Positions 15,894 through 24,084 of a stretch of DNA of 64,000 bases are shown here, one piece after another (position 1 is the stretch's first letter; each line of letters starts with the position of its first letter). Both the position numbers and the translations under genes were made by a program. A model generated the notes under the pieces. That model was not told the DNA's origin. It did not search any database and saw only the letters and a list, made by a program, of their open reading frames with translations. The DNA comes from Streptomyces mayonensis. Lineage in GTDB: Bacteria; Actinomycetota; Actinomycetes; Streptomycetales; Streptomycetaceae. The stretch lies in assembly GCF_018982965.1 (NCBI RefSeq), contig NZ_JACBYP010000006.1, positions 1-64,000 of the forward strand, written 5' to 3'.

Positions 15894-17315
15894 TCAGCTG
15901 TCCGGCGAATCCTGCTTGTAGGTGTGGTGAAGGTACATCCTCCGCTTGGCGCCCCGGTCGCGTGTACGTGCCTGACGAGCGCGCACTGACTCTTCGCTGG
16001 ATTCCGTCGCCACGACAACGCTGTGACCGGCGTTGACACGCCGCTTCACCAAGGCATGCAGCTGCTCCCTGGTCGTTCCGACGGTTCCGGCCAGCCCGTG
16101 CTTGACCAAGTCGATGAACTGCGTCCCAGTGAGGTGACGTTCGACCTGCTCGTACCCGAGCATCCGCGCGGTGCTGTTCGCTCGTTTCCCGCGTGTGCAG
16201 TCGTCCTCGAGCAGGAGTCGGATGTACGAGACAGGCAGATACATGCCTCGGGCCATTCCGTGAGCCGGGCGCGGGTCTGCGCTCTCCGGCCAATAGGCGA
16301 GCTTCACAAAGCACGGGTCACTACTCAGACGCCATTCGCTCGGCTGTGCCGGAGGAGCGCTCAGCGCGGCTGTTTCTTCGAGACGGTCGAGCTGGCTTCT
16401 CAGACGTGCGTCCACGTAGATCGAGCGGGTGACCGGATCGAGTCGCTTGTACTGAACGAAAACGAAGCTCTTGGTTGGCTCGTGGTAGTAGATCATGTCA
16501 GTGCCGAGGCGTGATTCCACGGGCGTGGCGTTGACGTTGACGACCTCGAGCCGCCGTCCTGATGCGTCGCGGAGTACGTGAATGTCGCAGCGGACCGTGT
16601 TGCCCTGCTGCCATTCGCTGAACATTCCGAACGCCTCGCCGGCGACACGGACGTCGTGGTCGATGAGGCTGTGCTCCACGGGGTGCGGAATCAACCCGGC
16701 GGTGTACGGGGCGTCTTCTGACGGAGGGCGCTGCCAAGCGGCAAGTGCGGAGAGCGGAAAATCCGCGATGCGCAGCAGACTGCCTGTCGCGTCGCGCTGC
16801 TCCTGCCACGACTGGTCGGCAGGGCTGTTTCCGAAGACAGGCGGGTTGGCTTGGGCCATCAGCCAGTCAAGAAGAGGGCCGAGCCTGGGCCACCCCGAGC
16901 GTAGTGAACTCTCCAACGATTGCCATACAGCATTGCTGCATACACCGACTGTGCCCAGCAGTGAAGCGCGGTCGAACTCTTGTCGGAGAGGCGCCGGTAT
17001 GTCGTTGAGTATGCCGTCGGGGCCGTCGAGCGGAACAGTTTCCAGGCACTCGCGGAGTGGATCGACGGTAATGCTCTTGTCGACGGCCCCCACGGTGCCG
17101 TGACGAGCCACGATGCCTAACCATGAGAGCCAACGCGACCGGTCGCGTCCGGACCGGGAGGGGGCCTCGCCGATCAGGAGCACGATGGGTGGACCGTCGA
17201 GGGCTGCGTCGATATTCAGGCTTCTGGGGCGGGACTTGGTCAGGCGCTGTTCAATTCGGAACTTCTCCTGATTGGCGTCGAGTTCGTCCGAGCTCAGAGT
17301 CACTAAGAAGGCCAC
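15894..17315 (-). CDS. Uncharacterised protein with a possible PD-(D/E)xK-like (QxK variant) core
   Basis: 473 aa, GTG start at 17315. No named family recognised. A central block, E267-x5-D273-x14-Q288-Y-K290, within strands V-E-S-R-L-G-T-D-M-I-Y-Y and F-V-F-V-Q-Y-K-R, has the spacing of a restriction-endonuclease-like fold with the Q-x-K third motif known from Mrr-type nucleases. An N-terminal half rich in W/L helices and a basic C-terminal tail (KRR, R-D-R-G-A-K-R-R) flank it. At least two TTA codons occur (codons 4 and 66), so expression may need bldA. G+C is somewhat lower than in core genes. A stand-alone DNA-targeting or defence enzyme is an inference; a non-nuclease role remains possible. 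Confidence 0.6.
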   Translation of the reverse strand: MAFLVTLSSDELDANQEKFRIEQRLTKSRPRSLNIDAALDGPPIVLLIGEAPSRSGRDRSRWLSWLGIVARHGTVGAVDKSITVDPLRECLETVPLDGPDGILNDIPAPLRQEFDRASLLGTVGVCSNAVWQSLESSLRSGWPRLGPLLDWLMAQANPPVFGNSPADQSWQEQRDATGSLLRIADFPLSALAAWQRPPSEDAPYTAGLIPHPVEHSLIDHDVRVAGEAFGMFSEWQQGNTVRCDIHVLRDASGRRLEVVNVNATPVESRLGTDMIYYHEPTKSFVFVQYKRLDPVTRSIYVDARLRSQLDRLEETAALSAPPAQPSEWRLSSDPCFVKLAYWPESADPRPAHGMARGMYLPVSYIRLLLEDDCTRGKRANSTARMLGYEQVERHLTGTQFIDLVKHGLAGTVGTTREQLHALVKRRVNAGHSVVVATESSEESVRARQARTRDRGAKRRMYLHHTYKQDSPDS

Positions 17316-17429
17316 GCCCGGACCCTATCCCGACGGTTACGGCCCGGACGCAGATCCGAATGACTCGGCGGTGGCGTCCTGTGGCGGGAGGCACAGAAGG
17401 GGATCGGCAGCACAGGCGAGCGTCGGTCT

Positions 17430-17573
17430 TCAGACCTTGACGACGGTGAGGCGGGCGCCGCAGAGGGCGGTCAGATCCTCGGGGTCCGAGGTGAGAACCG
17501 TAGCCGGGCCAGTGGCGGCGAGGGCGGTGGCGCCGAGTATGGCGTCGATGGCGTACTTGTTCCTACCTCTCAT
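17430..17573 (-). pseudogene. Remnant of a PIN-domain (VapC-like) toxin gene
   Basis: The minus strand encodes about 47 residues with Y-A-I-D-A-I-L-G-A-T-A-L-A and V-L-T-S-D-P-E-D-L-T-A-L. This is the conserved last third of PIN-domain ribonucleases, including the D-A-hydrophobic-A-A-T motif and the T-S-D-P-x-D-L motif. The N-terminal part with the first acidic residues is absent upstream. No antitoxin is recognisable next to it. Confidence 0.6.
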
Positions 17574-17755
17574 CCTCCTAGTGGAGGCAGTCGCCCCGAC
17601 AGCCCTCCTTGGCCTCGATCACCCGCGTCGTGAACGCGTTCACGGCACGCGAAGCGGACTCTGTGAGCTGCACCGGCAGAGGGGGGCTGGGGCCACCCCC
17701 TGCGGGGGTGCTGGACCGCTGGTGAGCCGAACGGGCCGTTCATAGCGTTGTGTTC

Positions 17756-18742
17756 ATGAGAAATGACACGAACGAAGAGCGAGAAGGCGCCACCCGGCGG
17801 ACAGCACTGCGTGGGCTGGGACTCGCAGTGGGAGGCCTGACGCTGGCCACCGGGCTCGGAACCTCGCGGGCGGTGGCGGCCCCGGGGCGCGGGAGCGCAA
17901 CGTACGTACTGGTGCACGGTACCCACAGCGCCGGCGCGTTCTGGATGCCGATTGCGCGGGAACTGGTCCTGCGTGGCCACCGCGTCGTCATGGTGGACCA
18001 GCCGGGGCACGGCGCGGAGGCTTTCGTGGCCGAGTCGTACCAGCGGCAGGACCTCACGGCGATGGCGGTCGAGCCCTCCCCGCTGAAGGGCCTCGGGCTG
18101 GACGACTACGAGGCACGCGTCACGGGCATCGTGCGGCAGGCGGCACGGAACGGCCCGGTGGTGCTGGTCGGGCACAGCCTGGGTGGCGTGTCGGTCAGCC
18201 GCGTCGGCGACGCCGTCCCGCACCTGCTTCACCACATCTGCTATATGGCGGCCTTCTGCCCCAGCCGCGTCCTGCCCACGGCGGACGCCTGCACGGCGGC
18301 ACCCGAGAACGCGAACGCCGTCAGCCCCGTGGAGCTGACAGTGGGCGACCCGGACCGGCTCGGGGTGCTGCGGCTGAACTTTCGTACGGGTGTCGACGGT
18401 GAGTTGGCCCTCCTGAAGGAAATGATCTGCGCGGACTACCCCGACGCCGACTTCCGCCGGATACTGGCCGGCATGCAGACCGACGAGCCCGTCGCCGCCT
18501 ATGCGGGCCGAGCGGTCGGCCAGGCCGGCAGCTGGGGACGCGTTCCCCGCACGTACCTGCGTTTCGGCAGGGACCGTACGATCGCCACCGCGCTCCAGGA
18601 CAGAATGATCGCGGAAGCCGACGCATCCACACCCGGCAACAGCTTCCGCGTGCACGACTTCCCCGAGGCGTCACACGTCGGCCCTCTGGATCCCACCCCG
18701 GTCGCGGACGTCCTGGACACACTCGCGGGGCAGGGGAGCTAG
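17756..18742 (+). CDS. Tat-exported alpha/beta hydrolase
   Basis: 328 aa from ATG 17756 (GTG 17750 is the alternative). A twin-arginine signal is visible: ATRRTALRGLGLAVGGLTLA followed by an Ala-rich cleavage zone near residue 44. The mature part has the alpha/beta-hydrolase order: V-L-V-H-G-T-H-S oxyanion region, nucleophile elbow G-H-S-L-G-G, and a catalytic His in F-P-E-A-S-H-V-G near the C-terminus. It resembles the small esterase/salicylate-esterase-like hydrolase group. Substrate is unknown. No clear ribosome-binding site precedes either start. Monocistronic. Confidence 0.83.
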   Translation: MRNDTNEEREGATRRTALRGLGLAVGGLTLATGLGTSRAVAAPGRGSATYVLVHGTHSAGAFWMPIARELVLRGHRVVMVDQPGHGAEAFVAESYQRQDLTAMAVEPSPLKGLGLDDYEARVTGIVRQAARNGPVVLVGHSLGGVSVSRVGDAVPHLLHHICYMAAFCPSRVLPTADACTAAPENANAVSPVELTVGDPDRLGVLRLNFRTGVDGELALLKEMICADYPDADFRRILAGMQTDEPVAAYAGRAVGQAGSWGRVPRTYLRFGRDRTIATALQDRMIAEADASTPGNSFRVHDFPEASHVGPLDPTPVADVLDTLAGQGS

Positions 18743-18926
18743 GTGTGCCGTCCTGCAGACCTCCGGCACGAAAGACGCCAGCGGCCGCGCCACCCTCATC
18801 GCCGACGACGGCCACCGCGGCACCGGTCCGGCCATCCCGCACTGCACTGCGAACCCGGCCGGAGCGAACTCCCCGAGCGCAAACTTTCCCTCATTCCCTG
18901 GTCGAGAGGAGCTGCCGAGTGGCCGG

Positions 18927-19976
18927 TTGAACGGACCCGTTTTACGCACCCAGAGGCTTGTGATGGAGCCGATCAGGCGCGAGGACAGCGACGATCTCTT
19001 CGAGGCAGTGGTCAGTCAGGACAGCGTCATGCGATGGCTTGCGACCGGCCGGGCGGACAGCAGATCTGCAGCCAAGACCATGTGCGACGACCACGTCGCC
19101 CACTGGACCAGACACGGATACGGCGACTTCGCGGTCAGGGACGCCGCAACGCACGCGTTTCTCGGCCGGGTGGGGCTGCGGAATCGGCCCCAGCATGGAG
19201 TCGATCTCGGTTTCGCCCTGCACCCACGGGCCCAGGGCCGCGGGATCGCCGGCGAGGCGGGCGGTGCGTGCCTGGACCTCGCGTTTCGCCGCCTCTCGCT
19301 CCCCGCCGTTTTCGCGTTCGTCCTGCCCGGCAACAGGTCCTCGATCGCGCTGCTACGCCGCCTGGGCGCCCAGGAAGACGGGACTGTCCAGTCCAGTGGC
19401 CTGAATTGTCTGCGCTACCGATTTACCCCAGCCGCCGCGGAGCACGTGGTGGACGACGATCGTGCGGGCCTTCAGCTGATCTATGCGCCGGGCCCCGGTT
19501 CTCCGGATGACAGAGCCGCACTCCGCGATGGACTGCCCGACCCCTCCGGGGCCGATGGGCCCGGCCTGATGCGGGCTGACAAGCAGCACACTCTCACCGC
19601 TGTCTCCGAGGGCCGGCCGGTGGCTTCCACGGGATGGCTGCTGCGGGACATGACCTTCGACGGATCGCCGCGCCGCGCCGCAGGACTGGGCGGTGTACTG
19701 ATGCACCCCGACCATCGAAACCAGGGCATCGCCCGGACAGTGATCAGCGTGGCGGTCGAACACGCACGAGCGGCCGGCGCCGAGACGATGATCCTTCAGT
19801 GCCACCCGGACCTGACGCCCCTCTACACGCAGCTGGGATGGAGCCGGCTCTCCGTTCCCGTCACCGTCCAACAGCCCGACGGCGAACGGAGGTCCCCACT
19901 GACCACCGTGATCTACGACCTGGCCGGCCTGCCGCATCCAACAACCAGCGTGGACCTGCGGGGCCTGCCCTTCTGA
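18927..19976 (+). CDS. Double GNAT acetyltransferase (RimJ-like plus second GNAT domain)
   Basis: 349 aa. Residues 1-165 form a RimJ/RimL-type GNAT: L-R-T-Q-R-L-V-M-E-P-I at the start, then G-F-A-L-H-P-R-A-Q-G-R-G-I-A, the acetyl-CoA loop. Residues ~180-330 contain a second GNAT core with G-G-V-L-M-H-P-D-H-R-N-Q-G-I-A-R. Both Q/R-x-x-G-x-G/A signatures are intact. The proposed start is TTG 18927 with GAGAGGA ten or more bases upstream. It probably acetylates an amine of a small molecule or a protein N-terminus; substrate unknown. Last chromosomal gene before the integrated element. Confidence 0.8.
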   Translation: MNGPVLRTQRLVMEPIRREDSDDLFEAVVSQDSVMRWLATGRADSRSAAKTMCDDHVAHWTRHGYGDFAVRDAATHAFLGRVGLRNRPQHGVDLGFALHPRAQGRGIAGEAGGACLDLAFRRLSLPAVFAFVLPGNRSSIALLRRLGAQEDGTVQSSGLNCLRYRFTPAAAEHVVDDDRAGLQLIYAPGPGSPDDRAALRDGLPDPSGADGPGLMRADKQHTLTAVSEGRPVASTGWLLRDMTFDGSPRRAAGLGGVLMHPDHRNQGIARTVISVAVEHARAAGAETMILQCHPDLTPLYTQLGWSRLSVPVTVQQPDGERRSPLTTVIYDLAGLPHPTTSVDLRGLPF

Positions 19977-20053
19977 CGGATCGACGACTGACTTCCTCTT
20001 GACCGGCGACAGAGGACACCGTCCTTCGGGCGGTGCCCGCCTACACACACGCG

Positions 20054-20093
20054 AAGACCCCGGCCTCAGCGTTTCCGCTGGTGACGGGGTCTT
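20054..20093 (-). terminator. Ancestral tRNA-Arg terminator, now separated from its gene
   Basis: AAGACCCCG (20054-20062) pairs with CGGGGTCTT (20085-20093). Read leftward it would terminate the tRNA whose 3' piece remains at 20111-20155. A near-identical hairpin is carried by the element at 35199-35237. This copy lacks the T-run found in the right copy. Confidence 0.7.
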
Positions 20094-20110
20094 TGGGCAC
20101 CTCATACAGG

Positions 20111-20155
20111 GTGCCCCCGGCAGGATTCGAACCTGCGCACACGGCTCCGGAGGCC
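20111..20155 (-). repeat. Left attachment site (truncated tRNA-Arg 3' end)
   Basis: 45 bp identical to 35254-35298, covering the 3' part of tRNA-Arg from the anticodon region to the acceptor end. Sequence diverges abruptly at 20156, so only a partial tRNA remains here. Confidence 0.95.
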
Positions 20156-20290
20156 AGGTGAGTGCGAGGGGCGTCGAGCGCGCTGACCTGCGGGGGAGGG
20201 GTGCAAGGGTGCCGCTCCATCCAAGATCATTACGCCCCTATTACGTGTGCGCCCTGTCCGGGGGTGCGGCTGCGCCGTATCGTCGGAGGC

Positions 20291-21220
20291 ATGATCTCGG
20301 GCAGTGGCGGGGGACCGGTCGGCGGCGGTACGGAGTTCACGGCGGAGGGCGTGGCAGTCGTCCTGCGCGAGGCGTGCGAGGCGGCCGGGCTGGACGCGAC
20401 CAGAGCTGAACTGCTGCGGCTGGGTTCCAACGCGGTGTACCGGTTGGCCTCCTTACCGATCATTGTCCGCATCGCTCGTGATTCCGATGTCCTGCCGGAG
20501 ATGGAACGAGTCGTGGCCGTAGCCCGTTGGCTGCGGACGGTCGACTTCCCGGCCACCCGGGTGCCGGCCGAGATCGCTCAGCCCGTCGTCGTCCGCGGGC
20601 TGGTGGTGACCTTCTGGGAGAGCGTCCAGGAGCGCGAGGAGTACGCGACGGTCGGCGAGCTGGCCGACCTACTCCGCCGGCTGCACTGGCTGGAGGAACC
20701 CGAGTCGCTGGGCCTTCCGTACTTCGACCCCATGGCCAAGCTGTCGGCCTCGCTGGACGGCCTGGATGCCGTCTCTGAGGAAGACCGGTCCTTCCTGGAG
20801 GAACGGGCGGCCAAGCTCGCCAAGGAGTACGACCGGCTGGATTTCGTGCTCCCTTTCGGGATGATCCACGGGGACGCCAGCATCGGAAACATCCTCCGCC
20901 ACCGGGACGGTCATGCCGCCCTCATCGACCTCGACGGCTTCGCCCTCGCCCCGCGCGAGTGGGACCTGATTCAGACCGCGCTCTTCTACGACCGGTACGG
21001 CTGGCACACCGAAGCGGAGTACGCCGAGTTCGTCCACCGGTACGGCTTCGACCTCATGAACTGGCCCGGATACGAGACCTTGGCCGATCTTCGGGAACTG
21101 ATGATGGTGGCGTGGCTCGGTCACCAGGTCGGAACGAGCGAACGTTCTGCCGCCGAGTTTGCCCGGCGAGTGCGGTCCCTTCGGACTGGCGAGGGACGCA
21201 AGGAGTGGAACCCCTTCTGA
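20291..21220 (+). CDS. APH-like phosphotransferase family protein
   Basis: 309 aa from ATG 20291, with GGAGG upstream; the longer in-frame reading would begin inside the attachment repeat region. It has the kinase-like fold of aminoglycoside/choline phosphotransferases: nucleotide-binding strands (L-R-L-G-S-N-A-V-Y-R), the Brenner motif H-G-D-A-S-I-G-N-I-L and D-L-D-G-F-A-L-A-P-R-E-W-D-L for Mg2+. The substrate could be an antibiotic, a sugar amine or a metabolite; nothing in the sequence decides. Codon 55 is TTA. It is the first cargo gene inside the left attachment site, and a convergent TPR regulator follows. Confidence 0.83.
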   Translation: MISGSGGGPVGGGTEFTAEGVAVVLREACEAAGLDATRAELLRLGSNAVYRLASLPIIVRIARDSDVLPEMERVVAVARWLRTVDFPATRVPAEIAQPVVVRGLVVTFWESVQEREEYATVGELADLLRRLHWLEEPESLGLPYFDPMAKLSASLDGLDAVSEEDRSFLEERAAKLAKEYDRLDFVLPFGMIHGDASIGNILRHRDGHAALIDLDGFALAPREWDLIQTALFYDRYGWHTEAEYAEFVHRYGFDLMNWPGYETLADLRELMMVAWLGHQVGTSERSAAEFARRVRSLRTGEGRKEWNPF

Positions 21221-21267
21221 GGGGCAGCGGCCGTCTTCCTGCTGAGGCCGGTAGCTCTCGGTCGGCC

Positions 21268-22629
21268 CTACTGCTCCGCAGCGATCCACAACCTGTGGTC
21301 GCGGACCTGCTCTGCAAGTTCACGCGCTGCACTGCTTTGACCGGCGGTGTTGAGGTTCCTGCGGAACTCGGCAAGGTAGCTGATGCATCGTGCCGACTTG
21401 AGCTGTTCTCCAAGATCCAGCGCGTCGAGTGCCACGCGGCATGCTTCCTCGATGTCCCCGGCCCGTAAGTGTGCGTCGGCCAGGACCATGGTTGCGAAGA
21501 AGTCGCTCCGGACGTGGCTGCCACTCATAGCGTTCTCAGCGTGGGCGACGGCCTGACGGGCGCTGTTGACGTCACGGAAGCAGTGGGCGGCCTCGGCGGC
21601 AAGCTCGGCTTCGTCGAAGTAGCTGATCCACTCAGGTTCGTCCTCGTTGTTCCGGCTTTCGAGGGCCTTGGTCGCTGAGCTCAGGGCGGCCTCGCAGGCA
21701 GCGACGTCGCCGGTACGCGCAAGGGCGCGGGCCTCCATCGCATGGAACTGGGCGCGCAATGTCGGCGTGGCCACCGGAGAGATACCCATGAGGGCGGCAC
21801 GGGCGAGAGTGGCGGCCTGGGTGTACCGACCCAGGAAGGTCGCCTGATGGCTCATCGCTGACAGGATGCTGCCCGCGAGCCGACGGTCGTTGGCGTCCTG
21901 GGCGAGCCGGAGGGCCTGGAGGAAATACCGCTGGGCGAGTCCGTGATGACAAGCGTCGTAGGACATCCAGCCGGCGAGGAGGGTCGCTTCCGCCACGGTG
22001 GAGAATAGGGCTCGACCTACCTGTTCGGTGTACCGGCCTCGCAGTAGTGGGGCCACATCGTTGTTGAGGTACTGGATCACCGAGTGACGTGCGTGGTCTC
22101 CACCGAACTGGTCGTCAAGCTGGGCGAACATGTCCGCCGTGGTCTTTATGGCTGCCACGTCGCCGAGACCGACTCGGGCGCCTTCGGTCCGTGGCCGTGG
22201 AATGCCTGGCTCGGGTGCGACCAACCACCGGAGGGACGCCTCGTTCCACGCGGGCTCGGACGGCTCCGCCGTGAGTAACGGGTCGTACTGGTTGAGATCG
22301 GCACGCCACAGTTGGCCCACCGTCCGAATGGCGTCATCTGGGCTGGCGGGGTACGCGGCGTCGAGTAGAGCGGTGTCTTTGAGTTCCCCGTGACTCAATC
22401 CGAGCTCGGCCGCGCTGGTGGTGAAAGCGTCACACAGCAGCGGGCCGTAGAAGTCGTCCGGGACGCTGTGGCCGTTCTCCCAACTGGCAATACGCCGCTT
22501 CACACTGGCGTCTGACGGGAGCTGGTGACCACGCTGGGCGGCGGCCTGACGTAGCTCCCTTACCAACCGTAGCTGGCTCCAGCCCCGGCCCGTGCGAGCC
22601 TCACGTAAGCGGACACTGGTCGGCTTCAA
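21268..22629 (-). CDS. XRE-type regulator with TPR-like C-terminal region
   Basis: 453 aa. A helix-turn-helix at residues ~1-60 (LREARTGRGWSQLRLVREL, then D-A-S-V-K-R-R-I-A-S-W-E-N-G) is followed by a long helical part with TPR-like pairs (A-Q-R-Y-F-L-Q-A-L-R-L-A-Q-D-A, A-A-L-S-S-A-T-K-A-L). This RRNPP-like layout is common in Streptomyces and may sense a peptide or partner protein. TTG 22629 is used, with GAAGGG upstream. Codon 118 is TTA. It is convergent with the APH-like gene and divergent from the small-gene cluster starting at 22889, which it may control. Confidence 0.84.
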   Translation of the reverse strand: MKPTSVRLREARTGRGWSQLRLVRELRQAAAQRGHQLPSDASVKRRIASWENGHSVPDDFYGPLLCDAFTTSAAELGLSHGELKDTALLDAAYPASPDDAIRTVGQLWRADLNQYDPLLTAEPSEPAWNEASLRWLVAPEPGIPRPRTEGARVGLGDVAAIKTTADMFAQLDDQFGGDHARHSVIQYLNNDVAPLLRGRYTEQVGRALFSTVAEATLLAGWMSYDACHHGLAQRYFLQALRLAQDANDRRLAGSILSAMSHQATFLGRYTQAATLARAALMGISPVATPTLRAQFHAMEARALARTGDVAACEAALSSATKALESRNNEDEPEWISYFDEAELAAEAAHCFRDVNSARQAVAHAENAMSGSHVRSDFFATMVLADAHLRAGDIEEACRVALDALDLGEQLKSARCISYLAEFRRNLNTAGQSSAARELAEQVRDHRLWIAAEQ

Positions 22630-22888
22630 GACGGCCCTTCACTCCCTGCGCGATGCCGGTGTGACAACTCGGGGTTCCGTTACTGAATGTACGTGCTGGT
22701 CATCGCTTCGTGCAGGCAGTAACCGGAGATCGTCTGCAAGGAATGGGGAGGACGGGGGATGACGTGGTGTGCCTGGACGCGTCATCCCTCGTCACCTCTC
22801 GTCATCTGCCCTGGTCAAGGGTGGGCCGTGAGTCTGGACGTACAGCGGCATCGGGGCCGCACCGGAGCCCGACTGAAGGTGAGACGAC

Positions 22889-23449
22889 GTGCAGAGGATG
22901 ACCAGGCGGGGCATGGAATGGCTGTCTGCGGCGGCGGACGACCCGGCGCAGTGCCGACAGATTTGGGCAGATGACCCACGGATGCCCTGCCTGCTGGCGA
23001 CGGGACGCTTCTTCGACGTAGTGAGCGTGGAACAGCGCCTCGGCTTGGAGATGTTCGATCGGCTCTTGCGCAGCGGCATGCCGTTCGGGCCCTCGGTCAT
23101 CGACCGCAAGGCGCAGCGCGTCGGATTCTTCCTCGGCTCGCAGAGCCGCGAGACCTTCATGCACTACCTCGAACGCGAAACGTCCTCCCCGCCGCCGTAC
23201 CGGTACCTCGGCCACGGCTCCGCCGTCGTCGTGCCCGGCCCCATCCCGCTGTCCGGCGACCGTTACCAGTGGCTTCGCGCGCCGATGCGCCGACCGGAGG
23301 CCAACCCGCTGCGGCCAGTCGCCCTCGCGACCGCGCTGGTGGCCTCCGCGGAACTCCTGGCGAGGATCGACCGCTTCGGCGAGCAGTACCCGACTCCGTA
23401 CGCGGCGGTCGCTGCGCTCCCCGAGGAGACGACCACCGATGCAGGATGA
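22889..23449 (+). CDS. Small protein resembling the N-terminal part of actinomycete primase/polymerase-like proteins
   Basis: 186 aa from GTG 22889 with GAAGGTGAG upstream (ATG 22898 and 22916 are alternatives). A W-L-S-A-A-A-D-D-P start, P-C-L-L-A-T-G-R-F-F-D-V-V, Y-R-Y-L-G-H-G-S-A-V-V-V-P-G-P and G-D-R-Y-Q-W-L-R-A-P motifs match small Streptomyces proteins often labelled 'bifunctional DNA primase/polymerase', but full catalytic motifs are not visible. It overlaps the next gene by 11 bp, so it starts a three-gene cluster. An accessory replication or nucleotide-binding role is a weak inference. Confidence 0.65.
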   Translation: MQRMTRRGMEWLSAAADDPAQCRQIWADDPRMPCLLATGRFFDVVSVEQRLGLEMFDRLLRSGMPFGPSVIDRKAQRVGFFLGSQSRETFMHYLERETSSPPPYRYLGHGSAVVVPGPIPLSGDRYQWLRAPMRRPEANPLRPVALATALVASAELLARIDRFGEQYPTPYAAVAALPEETTTDAG

Positions 23450-23759
23450 GCCGACCAGCGGGCACGACTCTGCCACGTGGTCGCCGCTCGACAGCGACGG
23501 ATGGTACGCGGCCCGAAACGCAACCACCGCACTGCGGGACGCCCTCGTGCGTGCGGGTCTGGAGAAAGACTTCCCCTACCTGCGCGCGGACTTGAACGCC
23601 TTCGGACACGGCCTCGTCGAGCTGGGCCGGGTGTCCCCCGACACGGCCGAACGCCTCGCAGAGCTCCTGCGCCTGGCACTGGCAAGCGGCTTCGGCGCGG
23701 ACCGTGGCGGCCTCGGGCACGCATCGACCACCGCCAATGAACCCAAGGGAAGGACCTGA
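23439..23759 (+). CDS. Small hypothetical protein, tandem paralogue 1
   Basis: 106 aa. It contains D-F-P-Y-L-R-A-D-L-N-A-F-G-H-G-L-V-E-L-G-R-V-S-P-D-T-A, an amphipathic helical segment shared with the next gene, which has exactly the same length. The N-terminal W-Y-A-A-R-N-A-T-T-A-L-R-D-A-L is also paralogous in style. No known family recognised. ATG 23439 overlaps the upstream gene. Translation is probably coupled; function unknown. Confidence 0.72.
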   Translation: MQDEPTSGHDSATWSPLDSDGWYAARNATTALRDALVRAGLEKDFPYLRADLNAFGHGLVELGRVSPDTAERLAELLRLALASGFGADRGGLGHASTTANEPKGRT

Positions 23760-23763
23760 CGTC

Positions 23764-24084
23764 ATGACCGACCGGCGAGGAGTGGTGGCCAAGCGCGCAG
23801 AAGACTTGTTGCCCGGCGTGCCCTACGTCCGCGGCTGGAACCGCGCACGGCGAAGCGCCGGCACTCTGGCCGATCAGCTGGTGCTGCTCAGGCTGGACTC
23901 CGACTTCCCCGGCCTGGTGGCCGACGTGAACGTCTTCGGCGACGGGTTGGTGCGGCTCGGCACCGTTCGCCCTGAAGCGGTCGAACTGTTGGCGAAGTTG
24001 ATCACGGCAGGACTGGAAGCGGAACTACGCGGCACGACGGCCGATACGCCTTCGACCACCCGTCGGGAAGCGCCTGCGGCCTGA
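23764..24084 (+). CDS. Small hypothetical protein, tandem paralogue 2
   Basis: 106 aa from ATG 23764 with AAGGACC upstream. It contains D-F-P-G-L-V-A-D-V-N-V-F-G-D-G-L-V-R-L-G-T-V-R-P-E-A-V, aligned residue for residue with the preceding gene, showing tandem duplication. The N-terminus (R-A-E-D-L-L-P-G-V-P-Y-V-R-G-W-N-R-A-R) has diverged. The 4-bp spacing indicates one transcript with the two genes before it. No function can be assigned. Confidence 0.72.
   Translation: MTDRRGVVAKRAEDLLPGVPYVRGWNRARRSAGTLADQLVLLRLDSDFPGLVADVNVFGDGLVRLGTVRPEAVELLAKLITAGLEAELRGTTADTPSTTRREAPAA

Noticed and set aside
20111..20155. Second tRNA-Arg gene at the left boundary
   Set aside because: Only the 3' 45 bp are present; the D-arm and 5' acceptor strand are missing, so it is the left attachment site.
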